From Oscillospiraceae bacterium (GTDB lineage: Bacteria; Bacillota; Clostridia; Oscillospirales; Oscillospiraceae), in assembly GCA_017521875.1 (NCBI GenBank), contig JAFXBH010000004.1, forward strand, positions 1-10,107: 10,107 bases of DNA. Direction: 5' to 3'. The notes under the pieces are model-generated. The model did not search any database. It was given only the letters and a program-made list of their open reading frames with translations, and was not told the origin of the DNA. The position numbers were made by a program, and so were the translations under genes. Positions within the stretch are counted from its first letter, which is position 1. Every line of letters begins with the position of its first letter. Positions 1 through 6,967 of this stretch are shown here, in pieces.

Positions 1-1
1 C

Positions 2-286
2 ACCGCCAATAACTGGAATGTGTGTCAGTATTCTATGCTGCTGATGATGATGGCGCAAGTTTCCGGTCTGGAAGCCGGTGAACTGGTACATGTGATCGCT
101 GACTGTCATATTTATGACCGGCACATTCCTGCCGTCAAGGCGATGCTGGAAAAAGAGGGCTATCCCGCTCCCAAGGTAACATTAGACAGTTCTATTACCG
201 ATTTCTACGCATTTACCAAAGACAGTTTCAAGGTGGAAGACTACCAATTCCATCCCTTTGACTTTGAGATTCCTATGGCGATCTGA
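2..286 (+). CDS. thyA: Thymidylate synthase, C-terminal part (5' end outside window)
   Basis: Converts dUMP and 5,10-methylenetetrahydrofolate to dTMP and dihydrofolate in the cytosol. The open frame enters at the left edge and gives the last 94 residues, so the catalytic cysteine lies upstream and is not visible. Visible family hallmarks are NNWNVCQYS near the left edge, whose WNV asparagine (bases 17-19) aligns with the dUMP-binding Asn of ThyA; ADCHIYDRH (about bases 104-124), whose His and Tyr match the ligands of the dUMP ribose; and a C-terminus ending PMAI, matching the conserved terminal Ile/Val that closes over the active site. The NWNVCQY and IYDRH forms are those of clostridial ThyA. 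The stop is 8 bases before folA, so the two are very likely co-transcribed, a sensible pairing because DHFR recycles the dihydrofolate that ThyA makes. Confidence 0.95.
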   Translation, partial: TANNWNVCQYSMLLMMMAQVSGLEAGELVHVIADCHIYDRHIPAVKAMLEKEGYPAPKVTLDSSITDFYAFTKDSFKVEDYQFHPFDFEIPMAI

Positions 287-294
287 GGTATTCT

Positions 295-774
295 ATGGAA
301 CTGATTGTTGCAGTATATGACGATTGGGGTATTGGTAAAAACGGCACACAGCCGGTTGCCCTGTCTGCTGATCGAAAATTTTTCCGGGAGACCACCAAGG
401 GCGCTATGGTGATCGTTGGTCGAAAAACCCTTGCCGACTTCCCCGGCGGAAGACCCCTGCCCAACCGGGTGAATGTGGTGCTGACACGGCAGGATATCGC
501 TATCGATGATGTGGTTGTTTGCCACAGCCCGGAAGAGGCTATGACTCTTGCCAAGACTGCTGATCGGGCTATGGTAATCGGCGGCGGCAGTATCTACAAG
601 CAGATGCTTCCCTACTGTGATACTGCGTATATTACAAAGGTCCACGCCCAACCGGAATCTGACACCTTTTTCCCCAATCTGGACGAAGATCCTCAATGGA
701 AACTGACAGAGATTTTGCAATCCGGTGAGGAAAACGGCATCGGATACGAAATGTGTCTGTACAAAAGAATTTAA
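295..774 (+). CDS. folA: Dihydrofolate reductase
   Basis: Reduces dihydrofolate to tetrahydrofolate with NADPH. It is 159 residues, the usual bacterial length. The start is supported by GAGGT placed a few bases upstream, overlapping the thyA stop. Visible motifs: an N-terminal strand MELIVAVYDDWGIGKNG; the substrate-site segment PVALSADRKFF (residues 20-30) with the catalytic acid at Asp26; the NADPH-binding VGRKT (41-45); RPLPNR (53-58) carrying the folate-glutamate-binding Arg58; VIGGGSIY (94-101), the second NADPH loop; and YITKV (112-116) with the conserved Thr. The position equal to Trp22 of the E. coli enzyme is Val21 here (PVAL instead of PWNL), a notable active-site substitution. Directly downstream of thyA and followed by an intrinsic terminator, it is the last gene of that operon. 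Confidence 0.95.
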   Translation: MELIVAVYDDWGIGKNGTQPVALSADRKFFRETTKGAMVIVGRKTLADFPGGRPLPNRVNVVLTRQDIAIDDVVVCHSPEEAMTLAKTADRAMVIGGGSIYKQMLPYCDTAYITKVHAQPESDTFFPNLDEDPQWKLTEILQSGEENGIGYEMCLYKRI

Positions 775-779
775 ATAAT

Positions 780-817
780 AATCCGGGCTGAAAATTCGGC
801 TCGGATTTTTGTTTTTT
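780..817 (+). terminator. Intrinsic terminator of thyA-folA
   Basis: A 10-bp stem (780-789 with 798-807, including two G-T wobbles) closes over a short A/T-rich loop and is followed by a run of T broken by one G (808-817). It starts 5 bases after the folA stop. Confidence 0.85.
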
Positions 818-819
818 CT

Positions 820-840
820 CTTGCGTTACCGCAAGCGCAA
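820..840. repeat. Overlapping inverted repeats on the -35 box (possible operator)
   Basis: CTTGCG (820-825) pairs with CGCAAG (830-835) around TTAC, and TTGCG (821-825) also pairs with CGCAA (836-840). Both share the left arm, which is the -35 element of the deacetylase promoter. There is no T-run after it, so it does not look like a terminator. A regulator-binding role is inference. Confidence 0.45.
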
Positions 841-849
841 AGTTATAAT
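821..849 (+). promoter_or_regulatory. Sigma-A type promoter of the polysaccharide deacetylase gene
   Basis: A perfect -10 TATAAT lies at 844-849, with a weak -35 TTGCGT at 821-826 and 17-base spacing. Transcription would start near 856, leaving a leader of under 30 bases before the ATG at 884. The -35 is embedded in an inverted repeat, annotated separately. The position directly after the folA terminator fits an independent transcription unit. Confidence 0.6.
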
Positions 850-883
850 GAGTATAGCGTCAAAAAGAAACGGATGAAACCAA

Positions 884-2371
884 ATGAAAAAGAAAGTATT
901 ATTTGCAGTATTCTCTGCAGTTTTTATATTGGCAGTAGCCGGAGGTATGGTGTGGGCTCTATGGAATCATAGCAGTCAACTGTCCCTGCAGTTAAAGGGA
1001 GAGCGGGAAATTTTTCTGGAATACGGACAGTCCTATGACGAGCCGGGTTACACCGCCCAATACACAGAGGGTGACACCACTGAAAATGTAGAGGTGACAA
1101 TTCGCGGCCAAGTGGACACATCCAAACCGGGAAAATACCGGCTCAAGTATATTGCCCGATATGAGAATACCATTCGTACAGATTATCGCTATGTCCACAT
1201 TGTGGACAACGAAGCCCCTGAGATCACCCTGACCAAAGTCCCCGGGGCATATACCCTGATTGGTGAGACTTATCAGGAAGAAGGTTTTACCGCCACGGAT
1301 AATTATGACGGAGATCTGACCAAGTGGGTCACCTGTAAGGAAACAGACGGCATTATGACCTACACGGTTACAGATTCCTCCGGCAACACCACAACCGTCA
1401 GCCGTACTATCAACTATGTGGACCCCAGCGCCCCGATTTTGCAACTGGTGGGCGGTGAGATCTCCTTTATTATGGCAGGCGAGAACTACGCTGAGCCAGG
1501 CTGCAGCGCAATGGACCTGCGGGACGGGGATCTTTCCTCTGAAGTCATTGTTTCCGGTGATGTGGATGCGGATATCCCCGGTATCTACACCCTGAATTAC
1601 TCTGTTACCAACAGTTTCGGCGGCACTTCTTCTATGGATCGGATCATTTATGTGATTCCCCGGCAGCAAAACGAGGAAGACAAACCCACTGTCGGTCCCG
1701 ACACTCCCCCGGAGGAAAACATTATTACCGGCGGTACCACCATTGAGCCCAACGGAAAAACGATTTATCTGACCTTTGACGATGGCCCCAGCGCCCATAC
1801 CGAACGGCTTTTGGATGTGCTGAAGAAATACGGTGTAAAGGTCACCTTCTTTGTTAAGAACAGCAACTATCTGTCTATGCTGACCCGGGCTGCTGAAGAA
1901 GGGCACACGGTAGCCATTCATACCTACACCCACGATTACGCAAAGGTATACGCCAGCGATCAGGCCTATTATGCAGATCTGCAAGCCATTCAGAATGTGA
2001 TTTATGAATACACCGGTCAGAAATCCATGCTGATGCGCTTCCCCGGTGGCAGTTCCAACGGCATCAGCCGCGCCTACAACAAGGGCATTATGACCCGGCT
2101 GACCAAGGGTTTGGAAGCCATGGGATATCAGTACTTTGACTGGAATGTGGACAGTAACGACGCCGGCGGCGCCAGAACTGCAGAAGAAGTTTTTAAGAAT
2201 GTTACCAAAGGCATCGGTTCTAAACAGAATTCCGTGGTACTGCAGCACGACACCCAGAGTTTCAGCGTGGATGCGGTGGAACGGATCATCGCCTGGGGTC
2301 TTTGCAACGGATATACATTTAAGGCACTCACCCACGATAGTCCCACCTGCCATCACGGCGTGATCAATTAA
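884..2371 (+). CDS. Membrane-anchored polysaccharide deacetylase with three Ig-like (DUF5011-type) repeats
   Basis: Predicted cell-surface NodB-family (carbohydrate esterase 4) deacetylase that removes N-acetyl groups from a glycan, plausibly peptidoglycan. It is 495 residues: a Lys-rich N-terminus and one hydrophobic segment (about 5-27) acting as signal anchor; three Ig-like repeats (about 34-107, 112-180 and 184-258) with the recurring EPG/EEG, DGDL and GxYxLxY pattern of DUF5011-type domains; a Pro/Glu/Asp-rich linker (259-290); then the NodB domain. The whole catalytic set is present: TFDDGP (297-302, base Asp299 and metal ligand Asp300), HTYTH (metal ligands His346 and His350), RFPGGSSN (385-392), FDWNVDSND (418-426) and QHD with His455. 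The enzyme should therefore be active and metal dependent. The ribosome site is weak (GGATG at 872-876). It has its own promoter and terminator. The substrate cannot be read from the sequence: peptidoglycan GlcNAc or MurNAc are the leading options. Confidence 0.9.
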   Translation: MKKKVLFAVFSAVFILAVAGGMVWALWNHSSQLSLQLKGEREIFLEYGQSYDEPGYTAQYTEGDTTENVEVTIRGQVDTSKPGKYRLKYIARYENTIRTDYRYVHIVDNEAPEITLTKVPGAYTLIGETYQEEGFTATDNYDGDLTKWVTCKETDGIMTYTVTDSSGNTTTVSRTINYVDPSAPILQLVGGEISFIMAGENYAEPGCSAMDLRDGDLSSEVIVSGDVDADIPGIYTLNYSVTNSFGGTSSMDRIIYVIPRQQNEEDKPTVGPDTPPEENIITGGTTIEPNGKTIYLTFDDGPSAHTERLLDVLKKYGVKVTFFVKNSNYLSMLTRAAEEGHTVAIHTYTHDYAKVYASDQAYYADLQAIQNVIYEYTGQKSMLMRFPGGSSNGISRAYNKGIMTRLTKGLEAMGYQYFDWNVDSNDAGGARTAEEVFKNVTKGIGSKQNSVVLQHDTQSFSVDAVERIIAWGLCNGYTFKALTHDSPTCHHGVIN

Positions 2372-2375
2372 AGTG

Positions 2376-2413
2376 AAAAGCACCGGGAACGCAAGTTCCC
2401 GGTGCTTTTTTTG
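2376..2413. terminator. Strong terminator between convergent genes, probably bidirectional
   Basis: A perfect 15-bp stem (2376-2390 with 2395-2409) with a GCAA tetraloop and a long T-run on the plus strand follows the deacetylase stop by 4 bases. On the minus strand the same hairpin follows the permease stop directly, with a shorter run of four T, so it probably ends both transcripts. Confidence 0.9.
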
Positions 2414-4210
2414 TTATTGGAGGGGTACAACTATCACTTCCGGGAGGATCTCTCCCTGGGCGGTAATTTTATCCTCTACCCACTGGATAGTGTTGGTGCA
2501 GCCATCCCATATATCCAGGTAGAATCTACCGTAATCCCAGCCTAACTGAGATGCTTTCTGCTCATTCGCGGAGAATTCCACATATGCGTTTATTTCCTTA
2601 CCGTCGTGGAAGCCCCGGTGCTGGGCGGTCAGGCCGGCGTCACAGTCTGCCCGGATAGCGTCCAGCAGTTCGATCATTTCATCCGGGTCTGTGAGTTCAA
2701 TCTGTATTCTATTCTCACCCTTAAGATATTCCGGCTTATAATACTCAATACTAATGGACTGAAACGCATTGTACAGTCGATCCGGGTCACTGATATCAAA
2801 CAAATAACGAATATCGCTGAAATAGCGTTTTGCCTGCGCCCCTACTTCGCTATCGGTGGGTACTTTATAGTATCTTGTCACCGTTCTGCCGTTTTTCAGT
2901 CTGTAGATAACTTGTACAGCGCAGTTGGCCGCATCGGTCTCTCCGGGACGATATTCGATCAGTTCCCTGTGGAAATCCGTCAGTTCTTCCAGTTCTTCCG
3001 AGTCTGTAATCCAGAAGCCATTTACATCCTTCATTTGGGGTGAACCCAAACCATTAAACGACAAATAGTAATCGCTCTCAGAACCGGCAATGGTAGCGCT
3101 TTCCACTTTATTCAGGTCAGGAACATATCTGGTAATGCCCAAAGGATCCAGCCGGGTCAATCCCAAACTGGCCACGACCACCGCCACCATAATACCCAAT
3201 CCCAACAGGTATTTCCTTCCAAACACTCGCAGAGTACGGTTCAGCAGCATCTGGCTGGCAAAGTAGCCGATCACCATACCGATGACCAACATCACATATG
3301 TCGTGCTATCAAACGCCTCAGAAAGCAGGTACATAAATGCACCGGCACCAACTGTACACACCACCACAAACAGGTAAGACAGCGGTTTTAAAGATATAAA
3401 ATCTCCGGCGGATTCCATATGTCTGCGGCGGTAGACCAAACACGCCAAACCCACGGCCACCACACCTACGCCGGCGCAAATAGCCAAATGCAGCCACTCA
3501 GAGCCGACGGCTCTTTCCAATTCACCATAGCAGGAATCCACATAATTTGCGGAATCAAAATAATGAATCTTAAACTTTACATAGTCAGATTCTACCAGAT
3601 TATATATCGGGAAAAAGCGGAAAAAGGTGTTGGAACTGAGACGAATACCGTAAAGTAACGGCTGATACAGCAGTTCCGCCATCACCTGCACCAGCAGGGT
3701 GATAAAGTGGAATATGCCGTAGAGAGCGCCCATACCGATCAAATTGCCAACAGATACGGCGCACAGCACTGCCGTACCAAAGAAGAACAGGTATTGCAGT
3801 GTGGATACTGCAAACCAGATCCATGCCGCATAGGCATATTCCCACAGGATCAAACTGGCAAATGCACCGGCAACCAGCCCGGGAACAATACTGAACAGAA
3901 TACCGGACAGGACATGGGTCGCAAGCCAACCCTCACGGCGTACAGGAAAGGCGTGGATTGCATTACAAAGTCTGCTATTGAACAGATCCATAAACAGAAA
4001 TGCACCGCACAGACCACCGTAAATCAGGTTTACGATGGCCATGCCGCCTAAGGAATCCAGCAGAGTATCAGCCATTTGGGCGGGCGAACTATCCGCCATC
4101 ACAAAGACTGTAAACAGCAGGAACACAGTGTAAAGCGCCCATATGGGACAATAACGGAGAATGTCTTTCCGCAGGACGGTTTTATTAAAGAAGTATGTTC
4201 TTGACTTCAT
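2414..4210 (-). CDS. ABC-2 type transporter permease with large extracytoplasmic C-terminal domain
   Basis: Membrane subunit of the ABC transporter encoded with the ATPase upstream. It has 598 residues. About nine hydrophobic segments are visible (roughly 22-39, 57-76, 99-122, 128-149, 152-180, 239-259, 278-297, 304-323, 335-350). Arg/Lys-rich loops at 80-93, 261-264 and 325-333 put the N-terminus inside and, by the positive-inside rule, residues 351-598 outside. The DPLGITRYVPDLNKVES segment after the last helix resembles the permeases of clostridial GntR/ATPase/permease operons whose tail is called DUF6449; I give that family name from memory. The start has an ideal GGGAGGTG site 6 bases upstream and lies inside the end of the ATPase gene (26-base overlap), which suggests translational coupling. 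The substrate is unknown. Envelope stress or export of a cell-envelope-active compound is inferred from context only. Confidence 0.82.
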   Translation of the reverse strand: MKSRTYFFNKTVLRKDILRYCPIWALYTVFLLFTVFVMADSSPAQMADTLLDSLGGMAIVNLIYGGLCGAFLFMDLFNSRLCNAIHAFPVRREGWLATHVLSGILFSIVPGLVAGAFASLILWEYAYAAWIWFAVSTLQYLFFFGTAVLCAVSVGNLIGMGALYGIFHFITLLVQVMAELLYQPLLYGIRLSSNTFFRFFPIYNLVESDYVKFKIHYFDSANYVDSCYGELERAVGSEWLHLAICAGVGVVAVGLACLVYRRRHMESAGDFISLKPLSYLFVVVCTVGAGAFMYLLSEAFDSTTYVMLVIGMVIGYFASQMLLNRTLRVFGRKYLLGLGIMVAVVVASLGLTRLDPLGITRYVPDLNKVESATIAGSESDYYLSFNGLGSPQMKDVNGFWITDSEELEELTDFHRELIEYRPGETDAANCAVQVIYRLKNGRTVTRYYKVPTDSEVGAQAKRYFSDIRYLFDISDPDRLYNAFQSISIEYYKPEYLKGENRIQIELTDPDEMIELLDAIRADCDAGLTAQHRGFHDGKEINAYVEFSANEQKASQLGWDYGRFYLDIWDGCTNTIQWVEDKITAQGEILPEVIVVPLQ

Positions 4211-5066
4211 AGTTCACACCTCCCAGTTCATAAATAAAGATCTCTTCCAAAGACAAAGGCAAAATATCGAAGTAAGTGGGGTTACAAGCCTTCACTTTTG
4301 CTTCCACTTCTTCCGGCGTACCCCGGACGACCAATGTGTTCAGTCTGCCGGAACTGCTGGTATGGAGGATCTCCAATCCAGCAGGCGCATCGCCTACCAT
4401 TTGCAATTTTACGGTACTGCCCTGCATAGAGGCCAGACTCCGCTCAAGTAACATTTTGCCTTTATCCATTATGCCCACATGGTCGCAGATATCTTCCAGT
4501 TCCCGCAGGTTGTGCGAGGATATCAGTACGGTGGTCTCCCGCTGTGCCACATCCGACAGAATCAAACTCCACACCTGCCGGCGCATTACCGGATCCAGGC
4601 CATCCACCGGTTCGTCCAGGATCAGCACATCGGGACGGGTACAGATGCTCAGGTGGAATGCCGCCTGTTTCTGCATACCTTTGGAGAAACGACGGATCTG
4701 TCCTTTCTTGGGTAATTGAAACACATCATAAAGACGATCAAACAATTCATCGTCAAATTTAGGGTAGAAGCCTTTGTAATACTTCCGCATCTCCTCCAGA
4801 GAGGCGGAAGGGAAATAGAAAATTTCATCGGGAATGTAACTGATCCGGGTCTTGGCTTCCGGATTTTCATAGATTGGCTGGCCTTCCAGCGTAATGTCGC
4901 CCCGGTCGGGGCGGTACACGCCGGTAAGCAAGCGAATAGCCGTAGATTTACCGGCACCGTTAGGGCCGACAAGACCATACACGGCGCCTTTGGGCACGTG
5001 CATAGACAAATCGGACAGAGCAGTAAAGTCCCCGAAAGTCTTGGTAACATTCTGCATATTAAGCAT
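4185..5066 (-). CDS. ABC transporter ATP-binding protein (YtrB/BcrA-like)
   Basis: Nucleotide-binding subunit that powers the adjacent permease from the cytoplasmic face. It is 293 residues with one complete ATPase domain: Walker A GPNGAGKST (34-42), the Q-loop region YIPDE (77-81), where the usual Gln is replaced by an acidic pair as in many proteins of this subfamily, signature FSKGMQKQ (127-134), Walker B LILDE (148-152), D-loop GLDP (156-159) and H-switch His185. Residues from about 215 form a C-terminal extension. The start overlaps the GntR stop by 8 bases, and GGAGG lies about 7 bases upstream of the ATG. The gene runs 26 bases into the permease gene. Order and overlap match ytrA-ytrB type operons, where the repressor controls a transporter induced by cell-wall-active antibiotics in Bacillus subtilis; whether this one responds to the same cue is unknown. 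Confidence 0.93.
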   Translation of the reverse strand: MLNMQNVTKTFGDFTALSDLSMHVPKGAVYGLVGPNGAGKSTAIRLLTGVYRPDRGDITLEGQPIYENPEAKTRISYIPDEIFYFPSASLEEMRKYYKGFYPKFDDELFDRLYDVFQLPKKGQIRRFSKGMQKQAAFHLSICTRPDVLILDEPVDGLDPVMRRQVWSLILSDVAQRETTVLISSHNLRELEDICDHVGIMDKGKMLLERSLASMQGSTVKLQMVGDAPAGLEILHTSSSGRLNTLVVRGTPEEVEAKVKACNPTYFDILPLSLEEIFIYELGGVNYEVKNILL

Positions 5067-5433
5067 GGGTATCCCCTCCTTGTTTCAAATGCTGCACAAT
5101 GGCTTGCGCAGACACACCGGCCTGCATTAGTTTTGCCGCCACTGCATCCAGTTCCTGCCACAGCGCCTCCGTTTCCGGAGATGTTTGCTCCTCAGCCCCG
5201 CACACAAAACTGCCTTTACCGGATACAGAGGCGATCCAGCCATCTGCTTCCAATTCCCGGTAGGCTCGCTGAATGGTGTTGGGGTTGATGGCCAGTTCGC
5301 TTGCCAGTTCCCGGACACTGGGAAGTTTATCCCCCTCTACCAGCACACCGGCACGAATCTGGTTGCGAAAATTATCGGCAATCTGGGTATAGATGGGTCT
5401 TGCGTCCCGATAATCCAGATGTACCACAGGCAT
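5059..5433 (-). CDS. GntR-family transcriptional regulator, YtrA subfamily
   Basis: Predicted repressor of its own operon. It is 124 residues: a winged helix-turn-helix (about 12-78) with the GntR signature GDKLPSVRELA (34-44), recognition helix NPNTIQRAYRELE (50-62) and wing SGKGSFV (71-77), then a short helical tail (about 85-118) of the size seen in YtrA-type regulators, which dimerise through it and lack a large ligand domain. It is the first gene of the operon, with a palindromic operator over its promoter. The annotated ATG at 5433 is only 2 bases from GGAGG (5440-5436), whereas GTG at 5427 (codon 3) is 8 bases away and would give MVHLDY. The true protein may therefore be 122 residues. 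I keep the longer frame as the conservative call. Effector unknown. Confidence 0.92.
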   Translation of the reverse strand: MPVVHLDYRDARPIYTQIADNFRNQIRAGVLVEGDKLPSVRELASELAINPNTIQRAYRELEADGWIASVSGKGSFVCGAEEQTSPETEALWQELDAVAAKLMQAGVSAQAIVQHLKQGGDTHA

Positions 5434-5452
5434 CTCCTCCTTTTGCGTGTAT

Positions 5453-5484
5453 TAACTGTACTAACTGTACTAGTACAGTTAGTA
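5453..5484. promoter_or_regulatory. Three-half-site operator, probably bound by the GntR regulator
   Basis: A perfect 26-bp palindrome spans 5459-5484, centred on CTAG, with arms CTAACTGTAC and its complement. The 9-base unit TAACTGTAC also occurs once more in direct orientation just beside it (5453-5461, then 5462-5470), giving two direct copies and one inverted copy. The palindrome overlaps the -10 box and the predicted start site, the classical arrangement for autorepression by a GntR dimer. Binding by the adjacent regulator is inferred from position. Confidence 0.82.
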
Positions 5485-5509
5485 TACAATGCTATGTTTC
5501 ATTTGTCAA
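5481..5509 (-). promoter_or_regulatory. Promoter of the gntR-ABC operon
   Basis: On the minus strand, a perfect -35 TTGACA (5509-5504), a 17-base spacer and -10 TATACT (5486-5481, five of six consensus) point at gntR. The start site would fall near 5474, inside the palindromic operator. Such a near-ideal promoter implies high expression unless repressed. Confidence 0.88.
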
Positions 5510-5521
5510 GCAGAAAATTTC

Positions 5522-5554
5522 AAAAAATAAAAGGACTGCCGAAGCAGTCCTTTT
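5522..5554 (-). terminator. Terminator of trpB2
   Basis: Read on the minus strand, an 11-bp perfect stem (5554-5544 with 5539-5529) with a TTCG tetraloop is followed by a T-rich tract (5528-5522), starting 10 bases after the trpB2 stop. It isolates trpB2 from the gntR promoter downstream. Confidence 0.9.
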
Positions 5555-5564
5555 ATATTATGCA

Positions 5565-6938
5565 TTAGTCCATCTTGGGCAGGTAACTGAAGCCTTTCTG
5601 CAGTTCCTCTTCGGTGGGGGTGTAGTCCACCATTTTGCCGTCGTGGAACTTTTCGTAAGCCATCATATCGAAGTAACCTGTGCCGGTCAGGCCGAAGAGA
5701 ATGGTCTTTTCCTCCCCTGTTTCCTTGCACTTCAGGGCTTCGTCAATGGCCACCTTAATGGCGTGAGAACTCTCCGGTGCAGGCAGGATACCCTCTACCC
5801 GGGCAAATTCTTCTGCCGCCTTGAACACCTCTGTCTGGGGCACGCTGACCGCCTCCATCAGGCCGTCGTCGTACAGTTGAGACAGGATCGGGTTCATACC
5901 GTGGAAACGCAAGCCTCCGGAATGGGTGCCTGCAGGAATAAATCCGCTGCCCAAGGTATACATCTTTGCCAAGGGGCAGATCATACCGGTGTCGCAGTAG
6001 TCATAGGCGTATTTGCCTCTGGTGAAACTGGGGCAGGTCTCCGGCTCCACCGCCACAATGCGGTAGTCTGCTTCGCCCTTGATCTTCTCGCCCATAAAGG
6101 GAGCGATCAGGCCGCCTAAGTTAGAGCCGCCACCGGCGCAGCCGATGATAATATCCGGCTTGATGCCGTACTTATCCATAGCAGTCTTGGTCTCCAGGCC
6201 GATCACTGTCTGGTGGAGCATAACCTGATTCAGTACGCTGCCCAGCACATAGCGATATCCGGGCATACTGGTGGCTTTTTCCACCGCCTCGGAAATGGCG
6301 CAGCCAAGGCTGCCGGTGGTGCCGGGGTGTTCGGCAAGAATCTTCTTGCCCACCTCTGTCTCCATAGAGGGACTGGGAGTTACAGATGCGCCGTAGGTAC
6401 GCATCACTTCCCGACGGAAAGGCTTTTGCTCATAGGACACCTTGACCATATACACTTTACAGTCTAAGCCTAAGTATGCGCAGGCCATAGAAAGGGCTGT
6501 GCCCCACTGGCCGGCACCGGTCTCAGTAGTAACACCGGTCAAACCTTGCTTTTTGGCATAGTAAGCCTGGGCAATGGCGGAGTTCAGTTTATGGCTGCCG
6601 CTGGTGTTATTACCCTCAAATTTATAGTAGATCTTTGCAGGGGTCTGGAGTTTTTCTTCCAGGCAGTAGGCCCGAACCAAGGGTGCGGGACGGTACATTT
6701 TATAGAAATTCAGGATTTCCTCGGGAATCTCAAAATAAGGAGTGGTCTCGTCCAGTTCCTGCTGAATCAGGGCATCGCAGAACACCGGAGACAATTCCTC
6801 TGCCGTCATCGGCTTGCGGGTCTCAGGGTTCAATAGCGGAGCCGGCTTGTTGATCATATCTGCCCGGAGATTATACCAGTATTTGGGCATTTCGCTTTCT
6901 TCCAAATAGATCTTGTAGGGAATTTCTTTGTTTGCCAT
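5565..6938 (-). CDS. trpB: Tryptophan synthase beta chain, TrpB2 type (stand-alone)
   Basis: PLP enzyme expected to condense indole with L-serine to L-tryptophan. It is 457 residues from the ATG at 6938, chosen because AAAAGGAG lies 8 bases upstream; in-frame ATGs at 6944 and 6959 sit too close to, or before, that site. TrpB2 rather than TrpB1 features: longer chain with an extra N-terminal region (about 1-70), GSHKLNSA with the PLP lysine at Lys117, TETGAGQWG (138-146) with catalytic Glu139 and Trp where TrpB1 has His, and a phosphate-gripping GCAGGGSNLGG loop. No trpA or other trp gene is in the window. TrpB2 proteins do not bind TrpA like TrpB1 does and are thought to salvage free indole. 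The Trp-specific T-box upstream strongly supports a role in tryptophan supply. A serine deaminase side role remains possible. Confidence 0.95.
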   Translation of the reverse strand: MANKEIPYKIYLEESEMPKYWYNLRADMINKPAPLLNPETRKPMTAEELSPVFCDALIQQELDETTPYFEIPEEILNFYKMYRPAPLVRAYCLEEKLQTPAKIYYKFEGNNTSGSHKLNSAIAQAYYAKKQGLTGVTTETGAGQWGTALSMACAYLGLDCKVYMVKVSYEQKPFRREVMRTYGASVTPSPSMETEVGKKILAEHPGTTGSLGCAISEAVEKATSMPGYRYVLGSVLNQVMLHQTVIGLETKTAMDKYGIKPDIIIGCAGGGSNLGGLIAPFMGEKIKGEADYRIVAVEPETCPSFTRGKYAYDYCDTGMICPLAKMYTLGSGFIPAGTHSGGLRFHGMNPILSQLYDDGLMEAVSVPQTEVFKAAEEFARVEGILPAPESSHAIKVAIDEALKCKETGEEKTILFGLTGTGYFDMMAYEKFHDGKMVDYTPTEEELQKGFSYLPKMD

Positions 6939-6967
6939 GTTCATTACTCCTTTTCTCATTACGGGGC

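Noticed and set aside
20..286. A small 88-residue gene starting with GTG at 20
   Set aside because: The frame is open upstream to the window edge and matches the thymidylate synthase C-terminus, so this is a truncated view of thyA.
992..2383. A 463-codon open frame antisense to the deacetylase gene
   Set aside because: It lies opposite a gene with complete family motifs, has no ribosome site, shows no recognisable domain, and starts within the terminator region. Long antisense frames are common opposite such codon use.
5459..5484. The 26-bp palindrome as a terminator or transposon end
   Set aside because: It has no loop or T-run suited to termination, no paired copy or target duplication is visible, and it fits over a promoter as an operator.
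5301..6119. A 272-codon plus-strand frame running across gntR, its operator and the trpB2 terminator
   Set aside because: It crosses a promoter, an operator and a terminator of the minus strand, and its product has no family character. It is a shadow of gntR and trpB2.
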